DNA of 64,000 bases from Pelomonas aquatica (GCF_026712205.1 NZ_JAPPUW010000009.1:160735-224734), one strand, 5' to 3'; positions 8,848-17,225 are shown, counted from the first letter of the stretch. The notes: a model not told the origin generated them from the sequence alone. Made by a program: numbers and translations.

Positions 8848-9560
8848 CAGTCCTCGCTCGTCTCTTCGGCGTCTTGCTCGGTGCGGGCGGCCTGGATGGC
8901 GGCCAGCGCGGGCGCGGCGGTGGCGTCGGTCGCGCGGGCCAGCACGTCGGCCAGCGCGCCGTCGAGGATGCGCGGCGCGAGCTGGTCGTAGTCCAGCAGC
9001 AGGTCCAGCAGCGGGCCTTCGGCGATGTCTTCGCCACGGCGGGTGATGAAGCCGTGGTTCTCCAGCCGCCTGAGGTTGGTGTCCAGGCGGGTCTTCTTGC
9101 CGAGCTGGTCGCCGAAGTCGGCCAGCAGGCTGCGATAGCTGAGCACCGGCGACACGTTGGCGCCGGCCGGCAGCGGCTTGTCGGCGGCGAACATCTCGCC
9201 CTGCTGCTCGCCTGCGGCGTCCGCGCGGTTGAGCTGGCGCTGGCGCTTGGGCAGCACGATGAGGCTCCACAGCACCACCAGCAGCGACACGCCATCGCGC
9301 GGCAGCTCCAGGTTGTTGTTGGCCGACAGCCCCGACTCGCCGAACACGGCGCTCTCGGCCGGCCGCAGCAGCGCGACGCTGACATGCTCGGCATAGACGT
9401 TGTCCACCAGCTTCAGGCCCACGCCGGCCAGCCGGGCCGTGACGGCGGCCCACAGGTCCGCGTCGATCAACGCCCGCTTGACCAGGGGATGGGTGCGGGG
9501 CAGCCAGCGGCGCGCCAGCAACTGGGCCGCGAGGCTCGCGGCATCGTCGAGTGCATTCAT
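8847..9560 (-). CDS. jetB: JetB-like (MukE/MksE-type) condensin accessory subunit
   Basis: A 237-residue protein that I cannot recognise by motif alone. Its size, its winged-helix-like composition and its position between the JetA-like and JetC-like genes match the small MukE/MksE/JetB subunit. The centre (about 75-115) has a hydrophobic helix with VVLWSLIVLPKRQR. The C-terminal half (about 140-190) reads like a winged helix that precedes LRRLENHGFI. The C-terminus is acidic. The start ATG at 9560 overlaps the jetA stop (ATGA). In MukBEF-like complexes this subunit binds the kleisin and helps load DNA. Function is inferred from operon logic. Confidence 0.72.
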   Translation of the reverse strand: MNALDDAASLAAQLLARRWLPRTHPLVKRALIDADLWAAVTARLAGVGLKLVDNVYAEHVSVALLRPAESAVFGESGLSANNNLELPRDGVSLLVVLWSLIVLPKRQRQLNRADAAGEQQGEMFAADKPLPAGANVSPVLSYRSLLADFGDQLGKKTRLDTNLRRLENHGFITRRGEDIAEGPLLDLLLDYDQLAPRILDGALADVLARATDATAAPALAAIQAARTEQDAEETSED

Positions 9561-10855
9561 TCGGATTCGCTCAGGAGGTCGCCGCGGCTCATCCAGGCCA
9601 CGAAGCGGTCATCGATTTCGCCCTGCTCGGCGCTCCAGCGCACCCGCCAGGGCTGGCGGGCCATGTCGCCGGTGGCGCCCTTGAGATGGCGGGCCTGCGG
9701 GTCGCCCAGCAGCGGCAGCAACTGCGCACGATAGGCGGCGGCGGCGTAGCTGCCGCCCAGCACGGCGGGTCCGACGGGCTGGGTACCCAGGCCCTGGGCC
9801 GTCCAGCCGTCCAGCAGCGCCTGCAGCGCGCCCAGCTCGGGCGGCAGGCTCAGCACCTCCAGGCGGCCGTCGGGCGCGGCCTGGGGGTTGGGCAGACCGA
9901 CGGCATCGGCGGGCCTGGGGCGGTCGCGCTCGAACTCGGCCTCGGCACCGTCCACCAGCTCCTGCGCGGCCACCATCACGGGCTGCACGGCGGTGGACAG
10001 CACCTCGCCCAGCAGCAGGTCGAGCCGGGGCATGCGCTGCAGCCACTGGCGCAGGTCGGTGGTCGTCACGCCGGTGGAGCCCAGCGTCACGCGCTGGCGG
10101 TCGGCCTGCTGCAGCGCGCGGTTGAACTGGCTGGCCATGACCAGCAGGCTGGCCTGGGCGCTGGCGAGGTCGCGCGCCAGCCGCTCCAGCCGCGCGTGGC
10201 CGCTGGCCTGGGCCTGCTCGATGATGGCCTTGACGGCGTCGCTGGCGCGGTCCACCAGGGCCATGGCGCGCTCGAAGCGGGCATTGGCACGGCGCAGCTC
10301 GAACTCGCTGCCGCTGGCCATCGCGTCGGCGAACTCCTCGCGCAGCCGCGCGAGCTGGGCCTGCAGCATGTTCAGCTGCTGCGGCTCCAACAGGCCCAGT
10401 TGATGGGCACCGGCGACGCCGGCCAGCAGCGCGGCCAGGTCGTCGTCGGGGCCAGCGGCATCGGCCGTGAGCGGCTGCAGCATGCCGACGACCGACTGCG
10501 CCAGCGGCGCGATGGCATAGGTCTGCGTGGAGGCGTCCCAGTGCAGCAGGCCGGCGTCGCGCAGACGCTTGAGCACCGTCTCCAGCGCGTCGTCGCGGAC
10601 ATGGTGGAAATGGCGGTTCAGCTCGTCGCGGGCCAGCCGCGCGGCCGGCAGCGCCATCAGCTCCAGGAACACCCACACGCGCAGCCGCACCCAGGCGGCC
10701 TCGCCGCCGAACAGCGCGCGCTGCGCGGCCAGCAGGGCCTCGTGGCGCTCCAGCTGCCACCACAGCAGCGAGTCCACCGGCGCGCCGCCGTCGCGGAAGA
10801 ACTCGTCGGGCGAGCGCGAGTCGTCGAGGGCGGAGGTGGGACGAAGGTCGGACAT
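9557..10855 (-). CDS. jetA: JetA-like (MukF/MksF kleisin-type) subunit, first gene of the Wadjet-like operon
   Basis: A 432-residue, mostly helical protein with a predicted N-terminal winged-helix region (about 35-115) followed by long amphipathic helices rich in Ala, Leu, Arg and Glu. This fits the kleisin subunit of MukBEF/MksBEF/JetABC complexes, which bridges the SMC heads. There is no catalytic motif. The ATG at 10855 was chosen over longer upstream frames because a GATAAT box sits 9 bases before it and the 100-base gap to the divergent dioxygenase gene would otherwise be consumed. It heads an overlapping chain jetA-jetB-jetC-jetD-thioesterase-map. Assignment rests on gene order plus fold-like composition. 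Confidence 0.72.
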   Translation of the reverse strand: MSDLRPTSALDDSRSPDEFFRDGGAPVDSLLWWQLERHEALLAAQRALFGGEAAWVRLRVWVFLELMALPAARLARDELNRHFHHVRDDALETVLKRLRDAGLLHWDASTQTYAIAPLAQSVVGMLQPLTADAAGPDDDLAALLAGVAGAHQLGLLEPQQLNMLQAQLARLREEFADAMASGSEFELRRANARFERAMALVDRASDAVKAIIEQAQASGHARLERLARDLASAQASLLVMASQFNRALQQADRQRVTLGSTGVTTTDLRQWLQRMPRLDLLLGEVLSTAVQPVMVAAQELVDGAEAEFERDRPRPADAVGLPNPQAAPDGRLEVLSLPPELGALQALLDGWTAQGLGTQPVGPAVLGGSYAAAAYRAQLLPLLGDPQARHLKGATGDMARQPWRVRWSAEQGEIDDRFVAWMSRGDLLSESE

Positions 10856-10864
10856 GGGGCGCGG

Positions 10865-10870
10865 ATTATC
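10865..10870 (-). promoter_or_regulatory. Candidate -10 box of the jetA operon
   Basis: On the minus strand GATAAT lies 9 bases before the jetA ATG. There is no good TTGACA at 16-18 bases further upstream and no Shine-Dalgarno, so if used it would give a nearly leaderless transcript. It lies in the 100-base divergent gap shared with the dioxygenase gene. Confidence 0.4.
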
Positions 10871-10955
10871 GTCGGCGTCATTCAGGCGCTTTGAGTGCTG
10901 CCGGCGGCCGGCTTGAACCCCGGGAGCGCGACGCTGGCCTAATCTGGAGCCCATC

Positions 10956-11747
10956 ATGAGACAGCCCACCTTCTTTCTCTCCCACGGCGGCGGCCCCTGG
11001 CCCTTCATGGACGGCGACTACCGCCAGGCCCACGCGAAGCTGGAAGCCTCGCTGCAGGCCCTGCCGGCCACGCTGCCCGAGCGGCCGAAGGCGATCCTGA
11101 TGATCTCGGCCCACTGGGAGGAGCCCGCCTTCACGGTGATGACCTCGCCCGCGCCGGGCATGCTCTACGACTACGGCGGCTTCCCGCCCCACACCTACGA
11201 GGTGGTCTACCCGGCCCCGGGCGACCCGGCGCTGGCCGAGCGCGTCGCCGGCCTGATCGAGGCCGCCGGCCTGCCGGCCGCGCGCAACGCCCAGCGCGGC
11301 TTCGACCACGGCGCCTTCTGCACGCTGGTGCCGATGTATCCGGACGCCGGCGTGCCGGTCGTGCAGCTGTCGCTGAAGCGCGGCCTGGACCCGGCCGAGC
11401 ACCTGGCCCTGGGCCGGGCGCTGAGCCCCCTACGCGACGAGGGCGTGCTGATCCTGGGCAGCGGCTTCAGCTTCCACAACCTGCGGCTCTACAACGAGGC
11501 CGGGCGTGCGCCTTCGGCCCAGTTCGACGCCTGGCTGCAGGCCGCCCTGCCCTCGGTCGACGGCCGCGCCGAGCGCCTGCAGGCCTGGGCCGAGGCGCCC
11601 GCGGCACGCCTTGCCCACCCGCGCGAGGAGCATCTGCTGCCGCTGATGGTCGCCGCCGGCGCGGCCGAAGGCGATGCCGCAAGCTGCAGCTACCGTGAGA
11701 CGGATTTCCTGGGCGGCGTGACGGCTTCGAGCTTCCGCTTCGGCTGA
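10956..11747 (+). CDS. DODA-type extradiol dioxygenase (YgiD/4,5-DOPA dioxygenase-like)
   Basis: A 263-residue class III extradiol (LigB-type) dioxygenase. The metal-binding histidines are placed as in YgiD: His10 in FLSHGGGP, His53 in ISAHWEE and His226 in REEHLLPL, with a catalytic-type His118 in GFDHGAF. Family members open catechol rings, with L-DOPA as the best-known substrate of YgiD; the natural substrate here is unknown. A TGGAG sequence precedes the ATG. It is divergent from jetA and convergent with the glycosidase, so it appears to be a single-gene unit. Confidence 0.88.
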   Translation: MRQPTFFLSHGGGPWPFMDGDYRQAHAKLEASLQALPATLPERPKAILMISAHWEEPAFTVMTSPAPGMLYDYGGFPPHTYEVVYPAPGDPALAERVAGLIEAAGLPAARNAQRGFDHGAFCTLVPMYPDAGVPVVQLSLKRGLDPAEHLALGRALSPLRDEGVLILGSGFSFHNLRLYNEAGRAPSAQFDAWLQAALPSVDGRAERLQAWAEAPAARLAHPREEHLLPLMVAAGAAEGDAASCSYRETDFLGGVTASSFRFG

Positions 11748-11749
11748 GC

Positions 11750-14233
11750 TCAGTCGCCGGGCAGCGTGAGCACCTGCAGCAGTTCGATGCGTGCGGCATT
11801 CAACGCGCCGCCGCTGCCGCCGGGGCCGCCATAGCTGGCGTTGGACTGCAGATAGCTCATGTTGAAGAAGTCGAGCAGCTCGGCGCGGTAGCGCCCCGCC
11901 GGCAGCGCGACCCTGAGCATCGTCGACAGCCGCGTCGGATGCCCGCCGTCGCGCGGTTCGACATGCGGCATCTGGACGACGCCCCGCGCCACCTCCTGCC
12001 CCTGGGTGTCGAGCACGCGCAGGATCTTGACCGCATTGGTCACGCCGGTCTGGGTCTCGTGGGCATGGTTGTCGTAGAGCAGTTCGAGGCCGACGGGTCC
12101 ATCAGCCTCGCGGACGAACCAGTCGCCCGGCGCAAGCCGCTGCAGCGCGCCGGCCTCCAGGCGCACCGGCTCGCTGAGATGGGAGCGGTGGCCGGACCCG
12201 GCGCCGACGGCCTCGACCGCGTAGACATGGACCACGCCCGGCTGGGCGGAGCGGTCGGTCCAGCGGGTCTGCCGCAGGTCGGCGGCGAGCAGGCGGCCGT
12301 CGCGATAGATGTTGAACCGCAGCGCCTCGCGGCTCGTCGGCGCCTCGAAGCGCAGGGCCACGCCGCCGTCGGCCTCGGCCGCGATCGAGAGCTGGCGCGG
12401 TGCATCCGGCGCGAACACGCGTGCCTCGTTGCGATCCAGCGGGTCGACGCTGGCAACCTGCGTGATGCGCACGTCGCCGGGCTCGGCCGCCGCGAAGCCG
12501 ACCTCGATGCGATTGAGCCCGGGCAACAGTTGCTGCGCGCCGATCACGCCGCTCACGACGCGCCCGTTCAGCAGGACCTGCCGGACCGGGTAATGCGCCG
12601 GGCCGGCGCCGGCCGCGGGCAGCGGCGGCAGGGCCAGCACGATCTCCACGCGGTGGCCGCGCCAGCGCAGGCCGGACAGGCGAGCCTGCTCGCCGTCGCC
12701 CAGCGCGCGCCGCGAGGCCGTGGTCAGGAAGGGCGCGATGCGCAGCCCGTCGCCGCCCACCTGCCAGCCGAAGACGCTCTCGGCGACGGCGCTCAGATAG
12801 GCGCCCACCGACCACAGCTGCCGCCGCGAATTGATGACCGGCCCGTCGTCGAAGCGCGGCCGGGCGGTCAGCCATTCGAGGTTCTCCATGTTCGACAGGT
12901 TCAGCGCCGCGGCGCGGAACAGCGAGTCGAAGGCATGCCCGGCGACGGCGCTGTTGCCGACGTGCGCGGCGGCGCGCAGCGCATAGGCGCTGACGAAGGG
13001 CCAGATCGCACGGTTGTGATAGACCGGCACGCCCGGCTGCTGCGGCGCGATCACCGGCGCACCGAAGGGTGCATGCGGGTAGCGGGCCAGCGCCTGCGCG
13101 GCCCGCTGCGGCGGCGCCACGCCGCTGAGCACCGCCAGCGCCGTGCCGAGCAGATCGAATTTGTGCAGCGCGATCGGCCGGGCGTCGTCGCTGGTCAGGC
13201 TGGCGTACTGCCGCTCGTCCTCGAGCCAGAACACGCGGTCGATCGCCGCCTGCAGCTGGTCGGCCCAGCCGGCATAACGCGCCGCCGTGGCGGCATCGCC
13301 CTCGGCCGCGAACAACTGGGCCAGCAGGCGCAGCGCCTGGTAGTGCGACACATTGGTCGACAGCGCACGCGAGCCGGCCATGCGCGCCAGCTGGTCGGTG
13401 ATCCAGGGCGCATAGCTCTGCACGCGCCAGTCGAGGAAGGACTGCTCGCCGCCGTACAGGCCCGAGGCGGCGTCGAAGGCGGCGAGCCGGTCGGCTTCGA
13501 CGGTGCCCTGCAGGGACGCCCGGGCCTGCGCGGCAAAGGCCTTGCGCTCTGGCCCGTCGAGGTTGTCCAGCACGCTACGCGCGGCCCAGGCCCAGCTCAC
13601 CCGGTCCGTGCTGACCGGCCAGCTGCCGCCCGAACCCGTGTCCTGCACGATCTGGGTGCTGCCGGCCGGCAGGCCCGGCACGGTGGCCAGGCCGGCGCGC
13701 CAGCCGCTGGTCTTGAACAGCAGCGAGGTCGCGCTGCGCTGCGGGTCGAACCAGGCCAGGCCCAGGTCCGTGGCGTAGGCGAGGTCGCGCGTCCAGACGT
13801 AATGCCAGAACTCGCCGGTCTGGAAGCAGCGGCAGGCGATGGGCCGGCCGCCGTTGTAGGCCGCGTCGCGGATCTCGTCGACGCTGTTCAGCCGCGCGTC
13901 GTCGACGGCCATCGCGAACAGCGCGTCGAACAGCGCACTGGGCGAATGGACCTGGGGCGCGTCGCCCCGCTCGTCCACGACCCGCTGCTGCGCCGCGCCA
14001 TCGCGCTGGGCCTGGGTCGAGTGCAGCGTGAACCGGCGCTCGCCATCGGGCCGCAGCATCGTGTCGACCGACACGGTCTCGTCGGGGCTTTTCGGTTCTG
14101 TCGGGTAGGCGGGGAATGTCTGCTTCATGGGGGCACCGGGTGCCGCGAGAACGGCCAAGGGCATCAACAGCGCAACGACGGCCCGGCGGGCGATGGCAGC
14201 GGCCTTGGGCACGGAGGGTCTGCGAGGGGGCAT
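11750..14233 (-). CDS. Exported six-hairpin (alpha/alpha)6-type glycosidase-like protein
   Basis: An 827-residue protein with a signal peptide (basic start, then the hydrophobic stretch VVALLMPLAVLAA to about residue 34). Residues about 90-500 look like an (alpha/alpha)6-barrel: the conserved-looking GEFWHYVWTRDLAYATDLG segment, repeated Trp-rich helices, and acidic pairs such as NMENLEWL. Such barrels occur in GH15, GH37, GH63 and related families. The C-terminal third is beta-rich, with a domain resembling Fn3 (FNIYRDGRLL near 645) and a final sandwich. Exact family and substrate are not recognised, and the catalytic acids are not assigned. A TTG lies just before the ATG, but the ATG at 14233 is preferred. 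It overlaps no neighbour and is not in a sugar-uptake cluster. Confidence 0.65.
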   Translation of the reverse strand: MPPRRPSVPKAAAIARRAVVALLMPLAVLAAPGAPMKQTFPAYPTEPKSPDETVSVDTMLRPDGERRFTLHSTQAQRDGAAQQRVVDERGDAPQVHSPSALFDALFAMAVDDARLNSVDEIRDAAYNGGRPIACRCFQTGEFWHYVWTRDLAYATDLGLAWFDPQRSATSLLFKTSGWRAGLATVPGLPAGSTQIVQDTGSGGSWPVSTDRVSWAWAARSVLDNLDGPERKAFAAQARASLQGTVEADRLAAFDAASGLYGGEQSFLDWRVQSYAPWITDQLARMAGSRALSTNVSHYQALRLLAQLFAAEGDAATAARYAGWADQLQAAIDRVFWLEDERQYASLTSDDARPIALHKFDLLGTALAVLSGVAPPQRAAQALARYPHAPFGAPVIAPQQPGVPVYHNRAIWPFVSAYALRAAAHVGNSAVAGHAFDSLFRAAALNLSNMENLEWLTARPRFDDGPVINSRRQLWSVGAYLSAVAESVFGWQVGGDGLRIAPFLTTASRRALGDGEQARLSGLRWRGHRVEIVLALPPLPAAGAGPAHYPVRQVLLNGRVVSGVIGAQQLLPGLNRIEVGFAAAEPGDVRITQVASVDPLDRNEARVFAPDAPRQLSIAAEADGGVALRFEAPTSREALRFNIYRDGRLLAADLRQTRWTDRSAQPGVVHVYAVEAVGAGSGHRSHLSEPVRLEAGALQRLAPGDWFVREADGPVGLELLYDNHAHETQTGVTNAVKILRVLDTQGQEVARGVVQMPHVEPRDGGHPTRLSTMLRVALPAGRYRAELLDFFNMSYLQSNASYGGPGGSGGALNAARIELLQVLTLPGD

Positions 14234-14326
14234 CAAGGTGGCGCATTCTCAAAGGCCGCCCGTTACATCGCAACTTCAAGCGGCGCCGGCCATCGCCGAC
14301 ACTGGCGCCCCACAACCGGACCACCC

Positions 14327-15013
14327 ATGAGCCCTGCCCCCGCCCCAACGCCGATCATGGCCCTGATCCAGGCGCTGGCCGCCAGCCACCGCGGCGGCAG
14401 GCTGCTGAGCGCCGCGGACGGGGTGCACGCCGTGCGCGACGAGGCCGATGCCTATGCCGTGCAGGACGGCGTCGCCGCCGCGCTGGGCTGGCCGCCGAAC
14501 CGATGGAAGTCGGGCGTTGCCGGCCCGCAGGGGCCGTTCAGCCATTCGTCGGTGGCCCCGGTCGCCGGCACGGCCCTGCTGGGCGTGGAGGCCGAGGTGG
14601 CGCTGCGCGTCGACGCCAATGGCCGGCCCGAGGCCATGTGCATCCCCGTCGAGTTGGTGGCCTCGCGCTGGGCCGAAGGCCTGGACGCCCCCGCGCTGCT
14701 GCGCATGGCCGACTTCCAATCCAATGCCGGCCTGCTGCTGGGCCCCTGGCAGCCTTTCCAGACGCTGGACTGGGCGCATCTGGAATGGCGCCTCGCGCTG
14801 CCCGGCCAGCCCGACGTGGTGCGCCGCGGCGGGCATTCGCTGGCCGATCCGGCCGGCGTGCTGCCGGCCTGGTTCAGGCATGCGACGCGCAATGGCCACC
14901 AAATCGCGCCCGGCACCGTCGTGACGACGGGCGCCTGGGGCGGGCTGCATGTGATCAGCGGCCCCGCGCACGGCAGGCTGAGCATCGAGGGCCTTGGCGA
15001 GTTCGTTTTCTAG
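14327..15013 (+). CDS. 2-keto-4-pentenoate hydratase-like protein (fumarylacetoacetate hydrolase superfamily)
   Basis: A 228-residue protein resembling MhpD/TesE-type 2-hydroxypentadienoate hydratases. Visible features are the N-terminal helix with DEADAYAVQDGVA, a KSGVAGP segment, the metal-binding-like GVEAEVAL (an E-x-E pair) near residue 89, and GTVVTTGAWGG near residue 200. Known members act in meta-cleavage of aromatics, yet no other meta-pathway gene lies beside it (the dioxygenase at 10956 is separated by the glycosidase gene). It is somewhat shorter than the usual 260 residues. Its last 4 bases overlap the end of the convergent DUF1294 gene. Confidence 0.75.
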   Translation: MSPAPAPTPIMALIQALAASHRGGRLLSAADGVHAVRDEADAYAVQDGVAAALGWPPNRWKSGVAGPQGPFSHSSVAPVAGTALLGVEAEVALRVDANGRPEAMCIPVELVASRWAEGLDAPALLRMADFQSNAGLLLGPWQPFQTLDWAHLEWRLALPGQPDVVRRGGHSLADPAGVLPAWFRHATRNGHQIAPGTVVTTGAWGGLHVISGPAHGRLSIEGLGEFVF

Positions 15014-15615
15014 AACGGCCGCCGCACCGCCCACTCGCGCAGCGGCGTGAACAGCAGCGCAAAGCCCAGCACATTCAGCACCACGGTCAGCCAGAAGAGG
15101 CGGCGAAAAGCCGGCTTGGCGCTCTTGTGGCGCAGCAGCTCCTGGGCGAGCAGCGCGCCCGGCCAGCCGCAGAGCAGGGCCAGGCCGTGCAGCGTGTTCT
15201 CGGCCACGCGCCAGCCGCCGAGCCGCGCGGCCCGCTTGTCCAGCGCGTAGACGATGAAGGTCGCCATGCTCATGGCCGAGTAGACGCCCCAGACCGGATT
15301 CGGCACGCCCCACAGCAGATGGCAGGCCAGCACGAAAGCCGCGAAGCCCGGCACCAGCAACAGCACGCGGCCGTGGTCGCGCGCCTTCGGCATCGGGGAC
15401 ATGGGCCTGGGCTCCAGGCTGCGCACGTGCTGGGCGCGGCGCTTGCCCTGGGCGTCGCGGCCCTCGCGGTAGCCGAGCCGCTCGCCGACGAAGGGCCGCT
15501 GGGGCCGCGGGCCGAAGGCCTGGATGTGGACGAAGAGCCTGGGCGTGCCGTCGTCGGGCGTGATGAAGCCATAGCCCTTGGCGTCGTCCCATTGCGTGAG
15601 CCGGCCCCGCGTCAT
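15010..15615 (-). CDS. Cold-shock-domain/DUF1294 membrane fusion protein
   Basis: A 201-residue fusion. Residues 1-65 form a cold-shock-type OB fold, with GYGFITPDDG and LFVHIQAF corresponding to the RNP1-like and RNP2-like motifs. Residues about 85-195 are a DUF1294 membrane domain with three to four hydrophobic segments and the YALDKRAARLGGWRVAE signature. This architecture is known in many proteobacteria, but its role is undefined; a membrane-tethered nucleic-acid binder is an inference. The start overlaps the stop of nothing upstream, but the next gene in transcription order (the LysR at 15612-16487) ends on its start codon (ATGA), so the two are cotranscribed, with the LysR gene first. 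Confidence 0.85.
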   Translation of the reverse strand: MTRGRLTQWDDAKGYGFITPDDGTPRLFVHIQAFGPRPQRPFVGERLGYREGRDAQGKRRAQHVRSLEPRPMSPMPKARDHGRVLLLVPGFAAFVLACHLLWGVPNPVWGVYSAMSMATFIVYALDKRAARLGGWRVAENTLHGLALLCGWPGALLAQELLRHKSAKPAFRRLFWLTVVLNVLGFALLFTPLREWAVRRPF

Positions 15616-16487
15616 CGCGCCTCCGCCAGATGCGCCTTCAGCGCGGCGATGGCATGGCGCACCTTGGCCGGCTGGGCGTCCCGCTGCGGCGTCAGCGCCC
15701 AGACGGGCAGCTCGGGCAGGACCAGCTCGGTGTCCACGCGCAGCAGGCGGCCGGCGGCGACGGCCTCGGCCACGTCCTCGTCGCCCAGCGGCGCCAGGCC
15801 GAGGCCGGCCTCGCAGAGCTGCTGCAGCGTCAGCTGGTTGTTGCTGGTGTAGCGCGGCGTGACGCTCAGGTCCGAGCCCGGCAGGCGGCGCGCGGTGTCG
15901 GTGCCGTCCTGCAGCATCAGCCAGTCGGCCTGGCGCAGCGCGTCCGGCGTGGCCGGCACGCCGCGCTGCGCGAGATAGGCCGGCGCGGCATAGAGGCCGG
16001 TGTGCAGGCTGCCGATGCGCTGGGCCACCCAGCTGCTGTCCGGCAGGCGACCGAAGCGGATGGCGAGGTCGATGCGGTGGGCGACGAGGTCGGTGAAGCC
16101 GTCCTCCACCTGCAGATGCAGGCGCAGCCTCGGATGCGCCGCCAGCAGCGGCGCCAGCGCCGGCCCCGCCTGGCGGCCGAAGCCGACCGTCATCGCGATG
16201 CGCAGCTCGCCCTCCGGCGCGTCGCGCAGCTGCGCGAGCTGGGCCTGGGCGGCCTCGGCGGCGGCCACCATGGCCGCGCAGCCGGCGTGGAAGCGCTCGC
16301 CGGCCGGCGTCAGGCTGAGCTTGCGCGTGGAGCGGTGCAGCAGCGTGACGCCCATGTCCTTCTCCAGCGCCCTCACCTGCTGGCTGACGGCCGAGGTGCT
16401 GGTGCGCAGCTGCCGGGCCGCCGCGGCAAAGCTGCCGTGGCGCACCACGGCGGCAAGCACCGCCATGCGTTTGAGCTGGTCGAGCAT
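15612..16487 (-). CDS. LysR-family transcriptional regulator
   Basis: A full-length 291-residue LysR regulator. The N-terminal helix-turn-helix includes HGSFAAAARQLRTSTSAVSQQVRALEK (positions 18-44, only key residues noted), followed by the linker and the effector-binding domain with PEGELRIAMTVGFG. It is transcribed away from the oxidoreductase gene at 16587 across a 99-base gap that contains a textbook T-N11-A dyad (16536-16548). This is the usual layout in which the regulator controls its divergent neighbour and itself. Homologues in this configuration often respond to quinone or electrophile stress, but the ligand here is unknown. Confidence 0.92.
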   Translation of the reverse strand: MLDQLKRMAVLAAVVRHGSFAAAARQLRTSTSAVSQQVRALEKDMGVTLLHRSTRKLSLTPAGERFHAGCAAMVAAAEAAQAQLAQLRDAPEGELRIAMTVGFGRQAGPALAPLLAAHPRLRLHLQVEDGFTDLVAHRIDLAIRFGRLPDSSWVAQRIGSLHTGLYAAPAYLAQRGVPATPDALRQADWLMLQDGTDTARRLPGSDLSVTPRYTSNNQLTLQQLCEAGLGLAPLGDEDVAEAVAAGRLLRVDTELVLPELPVWALTPQRDAQPAKVRHAIAALKAHLAEAR

Positions 16488-16508
16488 GAAGTTTTTCTAA
16501 ACAGTGTT

Positions 16509-16522
16509 CGCGTTCGAACGCG
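16509..16522. promoter_or_regulatory. 14-bp perfect palindrome in the LysR/oxidoreductase gap
   Basis: CGCGTTCGAACGCG is a perfect 14-base palindrome located 22 bases upstream of the LysR start codon on the minus strand. Its position between the LysR box and the LysR gene suggests a second regulator contact or autoregulation. No further evidence is available. Confidence 0.4.
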
Positions 16523-16535
16523 TCTTATCAATCCA

Positions 16536-16548
16536 TTGTGAAGCACAA
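16536..16548. promoter_or_regulatory. LysR-type T-N11-A operator
   Basis: TTGTG-AAG-CACAA is an inverted repeat with the T-N11-A spacing of LysR recognition boxes. It is centred about 45 bases before the oxidoreductase ATG and 55 bases before the LysR start, the expected place for a shared activator/autorepressor site. Confidence 0.6.
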
Positions 16549-16586
16549 ACAATCAGGACATCGAAACCCTGATGATGGAGAGCCCC

Positions 16587-17225
16587 ATGAACATCGCCCT
16601 GATCGGCGCCACCGGCTTTGTCGGCAAGGCCCTGCTGGAAGAACTGCTGAGCCGCGGCCACCAGGTGCGCGCGCTGCAGCGCGACGCCACCAAGCTGGCC
16701 GCCCGCCCCGGCCTGGAGGTGCGCTCGGTGGACGTGCTGGCCACGCCCAAGCTCGCGGCTGAGCTGCAGGGCGTGGACGCCGTCGTCAGCGCCTTCAACG
16801 CCGGCTGGGGCAACCCCAATCTGCACGACGACTTCCTGCGTGGCAGCGACGCGATCGCCGCCGCCACACGCGATGCCGGCGTGCGCCTGCTGGTCGTGGG
16901 CGGCGCGGGCAGCCTGTTCATCGGCGGCCAGCAACTCGTCGACTCGCCGCAGTTCCCGGCCGAATGGAAGCAGGGCGCGCTGGCCGCCCGCGAGGCGCTG
17001 AACCGCCTGCGCGCCGACCAGAGCACGCTGGACTGGACCTTCGTGTCGCCCGCCATGCATCTGGAGCCCGGCGAGCGCAGCGGCAAGTTCCGCCTCGGCG
17101 GCGAGGCGCCGGTGTTCGACGCCCAGGGCGAGAGCCGCATCACGGTGACCGACCTGGCCGCCGCCATCGTCAACGAGATCGAGTCGCCGCAGCACCGCCG
17201 CGGCCGCTTCACCGCGGGCTACTGA
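16587..17225 (+). CDS. NAD(P)-binding oxidoreductase (NmrA/SDR-atypical family)
   Basis: A 212-residue Rossmann-fold protein starting MNIALIGATGFVG, the G-x-x-G-x-x-G dinucleotide motif of atypical short-chain dehydrogenases (NmrA/YwnB-like). It lacks a clear YxxxK active site, as is common in this group, so a redox-sensing or NADPH-dependent quinone reductase role is possible. The ATG at 16587 is preferred because GGAG lies 8 bases upstream; an earlier in-frame ATG at 16572 would add five residues. It is divergent from, and probably controlled by, the LysR at 15612-16487. Its last 7 bases overlap the convergent GNAT gene. Confidence 0.85.
   Translation: MNIALIGATGFVGKALLEELLSRGHQVRALQRDATKLAARPGLEVRSVDVLATPKLAAELQGVDAVVSAFNAGWGNPNLHDDFLRGSDAIAAATRDAGVRLLVVGGAGSLFIGGQQLVDSPQFPAEWKQGALAAREALNRLRADQSTLDWTFVSPAMHLEPGERSGKFRLGGEAPVFDAQGESRITVTDLAAAIVNEIESPQHRRGRFTAGY

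Noticed and set aside
5044..8991. A 1315-codon open frame on the plus strand opposite the jetD/jetC/jetB genes
   Set aside because: It has low-complexity Ala/Arg/Gly/Ser-rich protein, no domain, and lies fully antisense to genes with clear motifs. High G+C makes such empty frames common here.
11000..15000. An aromatic meta-cleavage cluster formed by the dioxygenase and hydratase
   Set aside because: The two genes are separated by a 2.5-kb opposite-strand glycosidase gene and no other pathway gene is present.
11939..15013. A 1024-codon open plus-strand frame opposite the glycosidase gene
   Set aside because: Its only recognisable part is the hydratase at its 3' end, which starts at 14327. 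The rest is an antisense shadow with an unlikely composition.
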